A stretch of 64,000 bases of DNA from Sphingomonas echinoides ATCC 14820 (GCF_000241465.1 NZ_JH584235.1:137339-201338), one strand, 5' to 3'; positions 1 to 8,430 are shown, numbered from the stretch's first letter. Numbers and translations: made by a program. Notes: a model not told the origin generated them from the sequence alone.

Positions 1-420
1 GACAATATCAGTCTGTTCGATCCCGAGCCGGACCATGAAAGGCTGGATATTGCGGCACGGGCCGCGAGTATTGCCGAAGATATCGAGCGGATGCCGATGC
101 GGTATCATACACCGGTCGGAGACATGGGCTCCGTCCTGTCGGGTGGTCAGAAGCAACGCGTCTTGCTGGCGCGTGCGCTGTACCGCCAGCCGCGTGCGAT
201 GTTTCTGGACGAAGCCACGTCGCATCTGGATCCGCAGAGCGAGATACGCGTCTCGGCCATGATTAGGTCGGTGAAGTGTACGAGGATTCTTGTCGCGCAC
301 CAGCCTCGTACCCTCGCATCTGCCAGCCGGATCCTGATGATCGCCGAGGGGCGGTTGACCGAAATCCAGCAACCTGCCGACGCGCCGGGCGGGAACGGCG
401 CGGTCAACGACGAGGCGTAA
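1..420 (+). CDS. C39-type peptidase/ABC exporter, ATPase domain (5' end outside window)
   Basis: This is the last 139 residues of an ABC exporter and enters the window in frame 1. The ABC signature LSGGQ is at visible residues 46-50, Walker B (AMFLDE) at 66-71, the D-loop SHLD at 74-77 and the switch histidine at 100 (VAHQ, more often VAHR). The local wording (DNISLFDPEPD, MPMRYHTPVGDMGS) matches the ATPase of colicin V/RaxB-type transporters, which carry an N-terminal C39 peptidase that cuts double-glycine leaders during export. That peptidase would lie upstream and cannot be seen. A double-glycine-leader protein is encoded convergently at 1284-2618, which supports the assignment. The inner-membrane location follows from the family. 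Confidence 0.85.
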   Translation, partial: DNISLFDPEPDHERLDIAARAASIAEDIERMPMRYHTPVGDMGSVLSGGQKQRVLLARALYRQPRAMFLDEATSHLDPQSEIRVSAMIRSVKCTRILVAHQPRTLASASRILMIAEGRLTEIQQPADAPGGNGAVNDEA

Positions 421-477
421 CGCGGCACATTCGCTGGTCTCGCCGTCCGCTCGCTCAAGCGACAACGGCGTGTATCG

Positions 478-1206
478 TTACGGATGCACCCCCGCATAGA
501 GCAGGGAAACGCCGACGAGTTTGCCGTTGCCGTTCCGCGACGCAAAGGCCGTCGGGCCCACGATCTGCTCTTCATCGCCCGGCGCCAGCCAGATCCGGAA
601 TCCCGAAATTCTCTTGGTCGTTTCGTCGATACCGACGTAGAACGGCAGGGGATCGTAGAAGAGCATGTCACCGGGCCGGTTCGAACGGGATGGCTTGCCG
701 AGCAGGCTATAGACTCTCGACAAGGGATCGCCGACCCGCAACCCCGCGAAGCTCTGGATATCGCCGGCGCGGACGGTGCCGTCCCTGGTGAGCAGGGTAA
801 GCACTGTATAATGCGCCTTGTCGACGGGGCGCGCCCTCAGGTCCCGGTTGAGTGTTCGAGGGAATAGGTAGGCGACTTCCAGGGTCCCCCGGAAGACCTT
901 GCCGTCGGGCGACCGAAGAAAGCCGGGCGAATAGGACAGCGCATCGGGCGTCCCCAATCCGCTGAACAGGCCGGTGACCTGTTCACCGAGCGCGCCCCCG
1001 TCAAAGCTGTAGCAGGCCGGCGGCATCCTCACCGTCTGCATGCCAGCCGCGGCCTGCGGCCTGCCGCGGATAGACGCTGCGCACGCCATCGCGGCCGTGG
1101 CCGCGACACCACCGGTTTGCCGGGCGGCAAGGGAATCGCCGCGACATGTGATCGCGGCGAGCGCGCCGACGATCACCAAGGTGAGATTTTTCGTCACCGA
1201 ACGCAT
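478..1206 (-). CDS. Exported hypothetical protein, partner of the GG-leader protein
   Basis: I do not recognise a family. The protein has 242 residues from the ATG at 1206; the frame stays open to 1278, but only the 1206 start puts a basic N-terminus and a hydrophobic segment first (MRSVTKNLTLVIVGALAAITC), which looks like a signal peptide. A Cys at the end of the segment could be a weak lipobox (AITC), but Thr before Cys is unusual. An AGGAG sits almost against the ATG and a GAAGG lies further up. The segment GLRVGDPLSRVYSLLGKP near residue 150 resembles the small repeats of SmpA/BamE-like periplasmic proteins. It lies directly downstream of, and in the same direction as, the double-glycine-leader gene, so an immunity or accessory role is plausible but only inferred. 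Confidence 0.7.
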   Translation of the reverse strand: MRSVTKNLTLVIVGALAAITCRGDSLAARQTGGVAATAAMACAASIRGRPQAAAGMQTVRMPPACYSFDGGALGEQVTGLFSGLGTPDALSYSPGFLRSPDGKVFRGTLEVAYLFPRTLNRDLRARPVDKAHYTVLTLLTRDGTVRAGDIQSFAGLRVGDPLSRVYSLLGKPSRSNRPGDMLFYDPLPFYVGIDETTKRISGFRIWLAPGDEEQIVGPTAFASRNGNGKLVGVSLLYAGVHP

Positions 1207-1283
1207 ACTCCTGCACCTTCGCCGGAAGGTTGATCGGCCCTGAAATTGGCCGTCAGCCGTCCGGCGATCCGTTAGCACTAATA

Positions 1284-2618
1284 CTATTTCCCGCCGTTAG
1301 CGTAATAGCCCTCGATATTGGCAATCTGGACCAGAACGGTGGCCTGCTGGGCAGGCGTAAGGCTGCTGTACATCGTGCCAGGCGAAACGCCGATGCTGCC
1401 GGCCACCTGATTGATATACGACGTAGTGTTGTTGCCGTTATAGGGCGAGTTGTTGATGATCAAATCGCGAATTGTTCCCTGACCGGGCGTCCAGTTGATC
1501 TGGATGTAGTTCCGATAGTCCACCGACAAAGCGGAGTTGGGATACATGGTTTGCATGAACTGCCAGTTTGCCGACGTGTTCGTCAGGCCCGTATTCGCGT
1601 AACCCTGACCGTTCACATGGTCCAGCAGGGCGGCCTCGGCGTTGAAGCCGCTGTTCGTGCTCGGGAAGATGGCCCAGGGACCGTCTGATCCGATCGCGCC
1701 ATGCGCTCGGGCGAAATCCCCGTAAGCGATATCGCCGGGATTGTTGTCCCTGACCGGAATCTTGCCGCCTGCCGGCGTGGTGTAGGTCGTCCCGTCGACG
1801 AAGACGTACGTTACCGTTCCGTCGCCGTTGCCATGGGCCGCTGTGATCTGCAGGCCGAAGTTGAGCTCACCCTGTTCGGGACCGTAGGGCCCCGGAACAT
1901 AGGATCGGGCGACCGGGCCGGATCCCGCGCCGTAGTTGCTCACCCCGGTCGTGTAGGAGGCATTGATAAAGGAGTTCTGGACCTGCCCGCTATAGTCGGC
2001 GGCAAACGTCCAGTATCCCTCATGCGAACCGTAGATAACGATCGAATCGCTATCGGTTCCCGACCCCGAGACGGGCGGCGGCGTGCCCGCGGCGTGATAC
2101 GTGCCCGAATAATAGACGCCGTTGACATAGGCGCCCGCCTCGTTCTGGCCGGTGATGTCGAGGGCGACGGTGTTGTTGAGCGGCGTGCCCGGCATCGAGA
2201 TGAGGCCATCGATGACCTGACTGGGCGTGCCCTCCATGACGGCCTGCAGGAATTCGGGATCCGTGTCACCGTCCCAACTGCTCCAGTAGGGCGCGTTGGC
2301 GGCGGGATCGTGGGTCGGAATGCCGAGCCAGTTGTCGGGCGGCGGCCCATAGTCCGCCCCCATGTCATGGTCATAGTCGCTGCCCGAATACTGGCCCGAC
2401 GATTCGACATGATAGGTCATGTCGTCGAAAAATTGCTGGAGCACCTCGCGGTTCGACGGCGTGACGACGGGGGGAGGGGGAGGTGGCGGCGGAGGCGGAG
2501 GTGGCGTGCCGGGATCGCCCGTGCCGACATCGCCTCCGACCGTGGGATCTTCATATCCGCTACTTTGCTGCAATCCGCCGGCGACGTAACCGAGTTCGCC
2601 CAAACTAAGTTCGCGCAT
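1284..2618 (-). CDS. Double-glycine-leader exported protein with phage-lysin-like C-terminal domain
   Basis: The 444-residue protein begins MRELSLGELGYVAGG, a textbook double-glycine leader with cleavage expected after Gly15. C39 peptidase/ABC exporters process such leaders, and the end of one lies nearby at 1-420. After the leader comes a run of 12 prolines (residues 39-50), then a middle region rich in Gly, Asn and aromatic residues with no recognised family, and a C-terminal domain from about residue 288. That domain opens with RDNNPGDI and contains FARAHGAIGSDGPWAIFPS and GYYANGG. This pattern is typical of the NNPGN(I/L) domain of phage structural or lytic proteins that attack peptidoglycan. 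A strong GGAGG stands 7 bases before the ATG. The likely role is a secreted cell-wall-active toxin or colonisation protein; toxicity is inference. Confidence 0.8.
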   Translation of the reverse strand: MRELSLGELGYVAGGLQQSSGYEDPTVGGDVGTGDPGTPPPPPPPPPPPPVVTPSNREVLQQFFDDMTYHVESSGQYSGSDYDHDMGADYGPPPDNWLGIPTHDPAANAPYWSSWDGDTDPEFLQAVMEGTPSQVIDGLISMPGTPLNNTVALDITGQNEAGAYVNGVYYSGTYHAAGTPPPVSGSGTDSDSIVIYGSHEGYWTFAADYSGQVQNSFINASYTTGVSNYGAGSGPVARSYVPGPYGPEQGELNFGLQITAAHGNGDGTVTYVFVDGTTYTTPAGGKIPVRDNNPGDIAYGDFARAHGAIGSDGPWAIFPSTNSGFNAEAALLDHVNGQGYANTGLTNTSANWQFMQTMYPNSALSVDYRNYIQINWTPGQGTIRDLIINNSPYNGNNTTSYINQVAGSIGVSPGTMYSSLTPAQQATVLVQIANIEGYYANGGK

Positions 2619-2646
2619 TGCAGTCCTCCCACAGCGACTCTAGACG

Positions 2647-3438
2647 TTGAAGATCATGTCGAACCGCTCCGATTTTTCAAGCGATTTATGGCGTTGCCGC
2701 TGGACCTGCCCGGAGCCTCGTCCTCTTTCGCAGCGGCACGGCGATATGTTGACGGAAATCGTCGCAACCATGCCGCGAGCCCGGCCGGGGGGTAGAGAAG
2801 TCCTCGACGCCGTCGGAGTCGAGCTAAAGCTGTCGATGCTTCTCGTCGGGCCTGACCCCATCGCCGAAGGCGAGGTCGACAACGATTACTGGGACAAGAA
2901 ATGCCGCTTGCTGTTTCTGCGGCCCGCGATCGAGCCGGTGGCCATTTCCTACTGGCCCAGGCTGGCCGGGATGGATCTCGACGTCGAGCGCGCGCAAAAG
3001 ATCGTCTCCGCGCTGACTACGCAGGCGCAGGTCGTGCGCACGCGCGAAGGGGTCGGCCGCTCGGCGAGCGGGAACGTCGGCTTCGAGCCACCGGATCGCG
3101 CGCGCGAATGGCTTGACCGGCTGAAGGAGGCACAGGCGAAGCCGGAACTCGCCAGCGTGATGCCGGCCTATGTCTTCGCCTCCACGATCATGGCGCATCC
3201 CTTTGCCGACGGAAACGGCCGGCTCGCACGGCTTCTGACGCTGGGGGCGCTTGCAAGGTTGGCCGGATGGGACGGACCGATCGTAGGGTTAGCACCATCG
3301 TTCTACCGCCGCGCGGAAAGCATGGGCGCAGCATTGGACGAACTCACATTCACGGGAAACTGGGACCGTTATTTTGAAGTTTTTATCGATATCATGGCTG
3401 ACGTTAAGTCCCTGATGACGGCGCTGGCGGGTAGATGA
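2647..3438 (+). CDS. Fic-domain protein
   Basis: The 263-residue protein carries the complete Fic motif HPFADGNGRLAR at residues 184-195, with the catalytic His184 and the phosphate-binding GNGR. Fic enzymes usually transfer AMP, or another nucleotide moiety, to a hydroxyl side chain of a target protein. The residues before the motif (KPELASVMPAYVFASTIMAHPF) match the normal helix leading into the active site. ATGs at 2647, 2656 and 2746 are all possible starts and none has a strong ribosome-binding site. The gene is divergent from the GG-leader gene with only 28 bases between the outermost start codons, so each promoter must overlap the other gene. Its link to the export locus is positional only. 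Confidence 0.8.
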   Translation: MKIMSNRSDFSSDLWRCRWTCPEPRPLSQRHGDMLTEIVATMPRARPGGREVLDAVGVELKLSMLLVGPDPIAEGEVDNDYWDKKCRLLFLRPAIEPVAISYWPRLAGMDLDVERAQKIVSALTTQAQVVRTREGVGRSASGNVGFEPPDRAREWLDRLKEAQAKPELASVMPAYVFASTIMAHPFADGNGRLARLLTLGALARLAGWDGPIVGLAPSFYRRAESMGAALDELTFTGNWDRYFEVFIDIMADVKSLMTALAGR

Positions 3439-3605
3439 CGCCGGGACAAAGCACGAAATCGCGCCGCCACTCTGAAGGGAACTCGCCCCTTAGTGATGGC
3501 GTGCGCTTTTTTATGATTTGCCCGTCGGGCCGATTAGTCGGCGCTGTCAGGCGCGCATTTCCCTGCCGCTTAGGCGGCGTGGACAAATTGGTTGACGCGT
3601 ATTTG
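3439..3605. other. Intergenic region between the Fic gene and the IS5-type element
   Basis: I see no convincing gene here. The stretch is the boundary between the Fic gene and the IS5-type left end, so it probably marks the edge of the mobile-element region. Confidence 0.4.
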
Positions 3606-4018
3606 GAGGGTTGATTCAAGGCTCCCTTTTGGAGGCAAGGTTGAGCCGGGGCGATCTGAGCGAAGCGGAATGGCGTGTTTTGAGCGGCTTGCTGCCGATT
3701 GATGCAGAAAACCGAGGGCGCGGCCGTCTGCCCGAAGACAACCGTTCCATCGTCAACGGGATACTCTGGCGGCTTCGTTGCGGCACGCCATGGCGCGACG
3801 TGCCGCCCAAATACGGTAACTGGAACACGATTTACCGGCGGTTTCGGCGCTGGAGCGAGGCCGGGGTCTGGGAGGCTGTATCGGTCACGCTGGCCGAGAT
3901 CATGGCGGACAGCGGCCACTACAGCATCGACAGCACTACAGTTCGCGCCCACGTCTCGGCAGCGGGCGGAAACGTATGGCTCGCCCCGTCGGCAAGCGGT
4001 TTGTGTCTGATGTTCTGA
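3606..4018 (+). mobile_element. IS5-family element, 3'-truncated, with 5' part of transposase
   Basis: A typical IS5/IS427-group left end (GAGGGTTGATTCAAGG, about 3606-3621) is followed by a GGAGG and a TTG start at 3641. The encoded protein (MSRGDLSEAEWRVLSGLLP, then GRGRLPEDNRSIVNGILWRL, CGTPWRDVP and RFRRWSEAGVWEAV) is the N-terminal half of an IS5 transposase. It keeps the DSTTVRAHVSAAGG segment with the first catalytic Asp, then goes off family at about 3965 and stops at 4018. The second half and the right inverted repeat are absent, so the copy is dead. Confidence 0.8.
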
Positions 4019-4216
4019 GCAGTCTGCGAAAACGTATCCGGCCTTTCGACACGAAGTCGTTGGCCAAGATGGAGATCCGCGCGTCCTGGTCCTCATAAAG
4101 GGGCCGGCATCGAGTGCCATTTTTAGCCAAAGGGTTCCAGGACACCGGTCGACTGTCTGAGTAGCCCCTAGATATCTGGACGCCTTCGATCCTAATTTTG
4201 AGGACAGGAGGCGACG

Positions 4217-4486
4217 ATGGGGAAGCCCAATTTCAGCGATGAGTTCAAGCGTGACGCGGTGGCCCAGATCACCGACCGCGGGTATCCGGTAGCGGAGGTT
4301 TCACAGCGGCTCGGCGTCAGTCCGCATTCGCTCTATGCCTGGAAGCGGCAGCTGGCGGGTCAAGTGTCGGGCGATGCTGGCAAGGATGCGGAGATCCGCC
4401 AGCTGAAGCGCGAGCTGGCCCGGGTGACCGAGGAGCGCGACATCCTAAAAAAAGCCACCGCGTATTTCGCTCGAGATGCAAAGTGA
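4217..4486 (+). CDS. IS3-family transposase OrfA
   Basis: The 89-residue protein has an N-terminal helix-turn-helix (FSDEFKRDAVAQITDRGYPVAEVSQRLGVSPHSLYAWKRQL) and a leucine-zipper-like coiled coil (EIRQLKRELARVTEERDILKKA). This is the normal build of IS3 OrfA, which binds the IS ends. An AGGAGG precedes the ATG. Near its end the frame reads CTA AAA AAA G (4445-4454), the expected site of -1 slippage that fuses it to OrfB. Confidence 0.92.
   Translation: MGKPNFSDEFKRDAVAQITDRGYPVAEVSQRLGVSPHSLYAWKRQLAGQVSGDAGKDAEIRQLKRELARVTEERDILKKATAYFARDAK
4447..4454 (+). other. Programmed -1 ribosomal frameshift site of the IS3 element
   Basis: Seven A residues followed by G (A AAA AAA G in the OrfA frame) lie shortly before the OrfA stop. 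OrfB is in the -1 frame relative to OrfA and overlaps it, so slippage here would make the OrfAB transposase, as in other IS3 elements. Confidence 0.75.
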
Positions 4487-5358
4487 GATACGCGTTCATT
4501 GCTGAGCATCGCGATCGTTTTGGCGTGCGGGCAATGTGCCGGTGCCTCGCTGTGCAGCCGAGTGGCTATTATGCATGGCATAAGAGCCCGCTGAGCCAGC
4601 GGGCTCGGGAAGATGCTCGGCAGACGGAACTGATCCGGCGGGCCTGGAACGACAGTGGCAAGGTCTATGGCTATCGCAAGCTGCACGATGACCTGCTGGA
4701 TCACGGCGAGACCTGCTGCCCGAACCGGGTTGCCAGGTTGACCAGACTGGCGGGCATCAAGGCGCAGATCGGCTATAAGCGCAGGCCCGGCAGCTATGGC
4801 GGCAAGCCGTCCCTGGCGGTTGACAACACGCTGGACCGTCAGTTCGACGTGGCTGCGCCAGACCGGGCCTGGGTGACAGACATCACCTACATTCGCACTC
4901 TGGAAGGCTTCGCCTATCTGGCTGTCGTGATCGACCTGTTTTCCCGCCGCGTGGTCGGTTGGTCGATGCAGAGCCGGCAGACTACCGATGTGGTGCTGCA
5001 GGCGCTGCACATGGCGGTATGGCGGCGCAAACCAAAGCAACGGCTGCTGATCCACTCGGATCAGGGCTCGCAGTTCACCAGCATGGACTGGGCTGCCTTC
5101 ATTCGGGCTCACAATCTTGAGCACTCGATGAGCCGTCGCGGCAACTGCCATGACAATGCCGTCGCCGAGAGCTTCTTCTCCTCGCTCAAGCGCGAGCGCA
5201 TCCGGCGCCGAACTTACAAAACCCGCGAGGAAGCCCGGCAGGACGTGTTCGATTACGTCGAGATGTTCTACAACCCAGTGCGCAAGCAGGTCAGGAACGG
5301 GATGCTGTCGCCCGTCGAATTCGAACGGCAGCGGGTTTTGAAGGCGGAAGGCGTCTAG
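4483..5358 (+). CDS. IS3-family transposase OrfB (DDE integrase core)
   Basis: The 291-residue catalytic subunit carries the DDE triad: Asp133 in WVTDITYIRT, Asp193 in IHSDQGSQFTS and Glu229 in CHDNAVAESFFSSLKRE. The HTH_21-like region GKVYGYRKLHDDL precedes the core. It overlaps OrfA by four bases in the -1 frame and is normally made as an OrfAB fusion. All key residues are present, so the element may still be active. Confidence 0.93.
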   Translation: MRYAFIAEHRDRFGVRAMCRCLAVQPSGYYAWHKSPLSQRAREDARQTELIRRAWNDSGKVYGYRKLHDDLLDHGETCCPNRVARLTRLAGIKAQIGYKRRPGSYGGKPSLAVDNTLDRQFDVAAPDRAWVTDITYIRTLEGFAYLAVVIDLFSRRVVGWSMQSRQTTDVVLQALHMAVWRRKPKQRLLIHSDQGSQFTSMDWAAFIRAHNLEHSMSRRGNCHDNAVAESFFSSLKRERIRRRTYKTREEARQDVFDYVEMFYNPVRKQVRNGMLSPVEFERQRVLKAEGV

Positions 5359-5380
5359 AAAACTAGGGGCTACTCAATCA

Positions 5381-6555
5381 TCGGCTATTGCATGGGCATC
5401 CGCTCCGAGCGGCGGCTGTGCGACGAGGTGCATCTGAACCTCGCTTATCGCTGGTTCTGTCGCTTGGGCCTGGACGGCGATGTGCCGGACCACTCGACCT
5501 TCTCGAAGAACCGGCATGGCCGATTCCGCGACAGCGACCTGCTGCGGCAACTGTTCGAGATGACCGTGGCGCGCTGCATGGCCGAGGGGCTGGTCGGCGG
5601 TGAAGGCTTTGCGGTCGATGCCAGCCTGATCCGCGCCGACGTCCATCGCCAGCGGTCGGTGCCGGGCGAGCAAGGCCTGCCACCCGAAGCGGTCGGACGC
5701 GCTGTCGCGGAGTATCTGGACGTGTTGGACGATGCGGCGTTCGGCGGCGCGACGCCGGTCACCCCCAAGCGGATCAACCTCACCGACCCGGCGTCGCGCT
5801 GGACCGCGGCAACGCGCGAGGCGGCCTTCTACGCCTATAGCACCAACTATCTGATCGACCTCGATCACGCGGTGATCGTCGATGTCGAAGCGACGACCTC
5901 GGTGCGGCAGGCCGAGGTGACCGCCCAGCGCCGGATGATCGAGCGAACACAACAGCGCTTCGGCATCTGGCCCGAGCGCCTCGTCGCCGACGCTGCCTAT
6001 GGGTCGGCCCCCAATCTGGCCTGGCTGGTCGAAGACATGAGCATCGAGCCGCATATCCCGGTGTTCGACAAGTCCGCCCGAAGCGATGGCAGCTTCGAGC
6101 GCGCCGACTTCGTCTATGACCATGACGACGACAGCTACATCTGCCCGAGCGGCAACCGCCTGCGGCGGTCCAATCGCAACTTCAGCACACCGCGTAGCGG
6201 CGTCGATAAAGACGGGTCGATCCGCTATCGCGCGCGGCAACAGGACTGCCAGAGCTGCACCTTCCGGCAGCGATGCACACCCAACATGCCCGCCCGCAAG
6301 GTCACCCGGTCGATCCACGAAGGCGCGCGCGACCTGGCGCGCGATATCGCCACCACCGACGCCTATGTCCGGTCACGCCGTCAGCGGAAGAAGGTCGAGA
6401 TGCTGTTCGCGCACCTCAAGCGCATCCTGAAGCTGGATCGCTTGCGCCTGCGGGGACCCAATGGTGCAAGAGATGAGTTCCACCTCGCCGCAGCGGCCCA
6501 GAACCTCCGGAAAATGGCGAAGATGATCCCGATGGCAGCGCCCGCACCGGCCTGA
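5381..6555 (+). pseudogene. IS1182-family transposase, 5'-truncated by the IS3 element
   Basis: From 5381 the frame reads GYCMGIRSERRLCDEVHLNLAYRWF, which is the usual continuation of an IS1182 transposase after its N-terminal domain. An ATG at 5392 opens a 387-codon frame, but about 70-90 N-terminal residues of the family are missing. The core motifs GFAVDASLIRAD, LVADAAYGSA and KKVEMLFAHLKR (DDE-type acidic residues) and a Cys-rich knuckle (CQSCTFRQRC) remain. A short frame left of the IS3 element ends in DTGR, which could be a scrap of the missing part, but it does not align well and I do not claim it. Confidence 0.8.
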
Positions 6556-6663
6556 TCGGAAAGGCAAGCCGATCGCGTCCGTCGCGAGGCGCAATCAAAA
6601 CGGCCACGCAGACGACTTCTTCAACAGAATAGGCCCAGGTGCGGTCATAGGCCACCCCTATTA

Positions 6664-7890
6664 TTACCCCTCGGTCTTCCTGAACTTTGCTGTGAGCACT
6701 TTTGCGCCATCACGGAGAAAATCGAGATGGTCGGACCAATGCTGCATCATGCGCACGCGCTCGTCCCAATACTCGCCGCGGGTATAGGCGCGACGCACCG
6801 CATTGTTGTCGCAATGCGCCAGTTGCCGCTCGATCGCATCGGCATGCCACAGCCCCATTTCATTCAGCAGCGTTGCTGCCATCGCCCGAAAACCATGCCC
6901 GGTCATTTCGTCTTGGGCATAGCCCAAGCGGCGAAGGGCGGCGTTGATGGTGTTCTCTGACATCGGTCGCTCGGTCGACCGGCGCGAGGGAAACAGAAAC
7001 GAACTATAGTCGGCATCATGCTCGATTGAGGCAATGAGCCTGATCGCTTGGTGAGAAAGCGGGACGGTGTGGGCTCGCCGCATCTTGGTCTTGTGCGGCG
7101 GTATCGTCCAAATCGCTTTGTCGAGGTCAAAGTCGGCCCATTCGGCAAAGCGCAGTTCGCCCGGTCGGACAAAGGCATGCGGCAGCAGTCGAAGCGCCAC
7201 CAGGGTGTTCGCGTGCCCCTCGAACGCATCGATCGCGCGGAGAAGCTCGCCTGCTGCCTTGGGGGTGGTGATCGCGGCCCGATGGACGTGCTGGGGTACG
7301 ATCAGTGCACCCCGCAGGTCAGCCGCCACATCACGTTCGGCGCGCGCCGTTGCGATCGCATACCGAAAAATCTGCGAGCAGGTGCTGCGGAGCCGTTTCG
7401 CTGTCTCATAGCGTTCCTTGCCTTCCATCTTCCGTAACATCACCAGCAACTCTTGCGCCGAGATGGAGGCGATCGGGCGCTTGCCGATCGACGCGTTGAT
7501 GAAGCCGAGCAGCCAGCGCAGCTTCTTCATCGTGACCGTCGAGCGGCCCTCCTTCTCAATCTTGAGCAGCCACTCATCGGCGACAGCCTGGAAGCTGTTG
7601 GACGCGGCCACCGTCGCCGCGATCCGGTCAAGCTTCATCCGCTCGGCGGGATCATCACCCCGCGCCAGCACCTTGCGCGCCGCGTCTCGCTCGGCGCGGG
7701 CCTCGGCGAGGCCGGTTTCCGGCCACACGCCGAACGCCAGCGTCTTCTGTTTGCCGAGGTAGCGATAATTCATCCGCCAATAGCGTCCGCCAGACGGCGT
7801 CACGAGCAGGTAGAGCCCGTCGCTATCGCCAAGCTTGTACGCCTTGTCGCGACTCTTCGCCGCTTTGATTGCCACGACCGACAACGTCAT
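6664..7890 (-). CDS. P4-type tyrosine integrase
   Basis: This 408-residue site-specific recombinase would integrate a genomic island into a tRNA gene. The N-terminal DUF4102 arm-binding region (KLGDSDGLYLLVTPSGGRYWRMNYRYLGKQK) is followed by the core-binding domain and the catalytic domain. Catalytic residues seen are Arg242 (FVRPGELR), His332/Arg335 (HGFR), His359 (LAHC) and the Tyr nucleophile at 369 (RRAYTRGEY). The start at 7890 is chosen because GGGAG lies 8 bases upstream; a longer frame to 7920 has no such site. The gene runs away from the tRNA-like fragment at 8055-8071, the normal geometry for this family. It looks intact. Confidence 0.92.
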   Translation of the reverse strand: MTLSVVAIKAAKSRDKAYKLGDSDGLYLLVTPSGGRYWRMNYRYLGKQKTLAFGVWPETGLAEARAERDAARKVLARGDDPAERMKLDRIAATVAASNSFQAVADEWLLKIEKEGRSTVTMKKLRWLLGFINASIGKRPIASISAQELLVMLRKMEGKERYETAKRLRSTCSQIFRYAIATARAERDVAADLRGALIVPQHVHRAAITTPKAAGELLRAIDAFEGHANTLVALRLLPHAFVRPGELRFAEWADFDLDKAIWTIPPHKTKMRRAHTVPLSHQAIRLIASIEHDADYSSFLFPSRRSTERPMSENTINAALRRLGYAQDEMTGHGFRAMAATLLNEMGLWHADAIERQLAHCDNNAVRRAYTRGEYWDERVRMMQHWSDHLDFLRDGAKVLTAKFRKTEG

Positions 7891-8054
7891 GATGGTATCT
7901 CCCATCTGGACGACCGGCATATGCCATCAAAAATACCATCAGATTGTTGGTATGCAGTGGTATTTGGCCGATCCAACTGGGATGATTATATCACGAAAAA
8001 ACCGCAAAAAACAGCGGTTTAAGGCACGTTTTGGGATGCCTTGGGAAGGCATTT

Positions 8055-8071
8055 TGGTGACCCCTACGGGA
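8055..8071 (-). repeat. Putative att fragment: 3' end of a tRNA-Glu gene
   Basis: On the minus strand these 17 bases read TCCCGTAGGGGTCACCA. This matches, from memory, the acceptor-stem 3' strand plus CCA of alphaproteobacterial tRNA-Glu. Upstream bases no longer follow a tRNA, so only the 3' end is present, as expected for an attachment-site copy. It lies 165 bases upstream of the intact integrase and in the same orientation. Confidence 0.5.
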
Positions 8072-8220
8072 GGAGCCGAATGCAATGCAAACTCACGGTT
8101 TTCCGCCGTTTCCGACCTGCGGTAATCTCGAAGGTGCACCCGCCGGGTGTACTCAGTCAAGAGGAATCGCAAATAGCTCCCCTCAGAGTGTATGCACTTG
8201 CTTGATCTATTCGGCACCGC

Positions 8221-8246
8221 GGGTTCGAATCCCACCCTCTCCGCCA
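8221..8246 (+). repeat. Putative att fragment: 3' end of a tRNA-Ser gene
   Basis: GGGTTCGAATCCCACC followed by CTCTCCGCCA is the T-loop, T-stem and acceptor 3' strand of a tRNA-Ser gene (GGAGAGG...CCTCTCC-G-CCA). The sequence before 8221 does not fold into the rest of a tRNA. It stands 184 bases upstream of the truncated integrase at 8431 in the same direction, so it is most likely the att copy of that island. Confidence 0.65.
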
Positions 8247-8380
8247 CGGATCTATCCATATAGGTCCGTCAGGGTCCACCGGGATCGACTTTTCTCTGCT
8301 GAAAACCGACACTTAATCGACCAGCTCGGCCTCGGCCGTCCGTGCCCATTCGCGCGCCTCCGGTGAAAATCGGTGACTCG

Positions 8381-8415
8381 TTGTTGGTACCTGCGGTCGA
8401 ATTTGTTGGTACCTG
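8381..8415 (+). repeat. Direct repeat before truncated integrase
   Basis: TTGTTGGTACCTG occurs twice (8381-8393 and 8403-8415), 22 bases apart centre to centre, directly upstream of the second integrase start. The spacing of about two helical turns suggests a regulator or integrase arm-binding site. Confidence 0.55.
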
Positions 8416-8430
8416 TTCAGGAGACGACGA

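Larger units (their letters stand above)
4154..5380 (+). mobile_element. Complete IS3-family insertion sequence
   Basis: The ends are TGTCTGAGTAGCCCCTAG (4154-4171) and its imperfect inverse at 5363-5380. This is an 18-base terminal repeat with two mismatches and the TG...CA termini of IS3 elements. Inside lie orfA (4217-4486) and orfB (4483-5358) with a slippery A stretch. The flanking three bases (GAC on the left, TCG on the right) do not match, so no target duplication is visible, which suggests a deletion next to the insertion. The right end abuts a 5'-truncated IS1182-type transposase. Confidence 0.85.
7891..8430. other. Non-coding junction between two integrase modules
   Basis: No gene is seen. 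The region holds four copies of TGGTAT (7893-7898, 7935-7940 inverted, 7950-7955, 7960-7965) before the first integrase, a perfect 7-bp hairpin with A-rich loop (7999-8005/8014-8020), two tRNA 3'-end fragments (8055-8071 and 8221-8246) and a direct repeat before the second integrase. TTGTTGGTA occurs in both integrase leaders (7946-7954, 8381-8389, 8403-8411), which suggests related autoregulatory sites. Confidence 0.6.

Noticed and set aside
1701-2795. 364-codon plus-strand frame opposite the GG-leader gene
   Set aside because: Ends in a poly-Arg tract that is simply the antisense of the poly-Pro run; no family.
3976-4098. 40-codon frame and opposite frames between the IS5 and IS3 elements
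   Set aside because: No recognised family and no ribosome-binding site; probably IS debris.
8055-8246. Complete tRNA genes
   Set aside because: Only 3' ends are present; no anticodon arm or 5' acceptor strand precedes either fragment.
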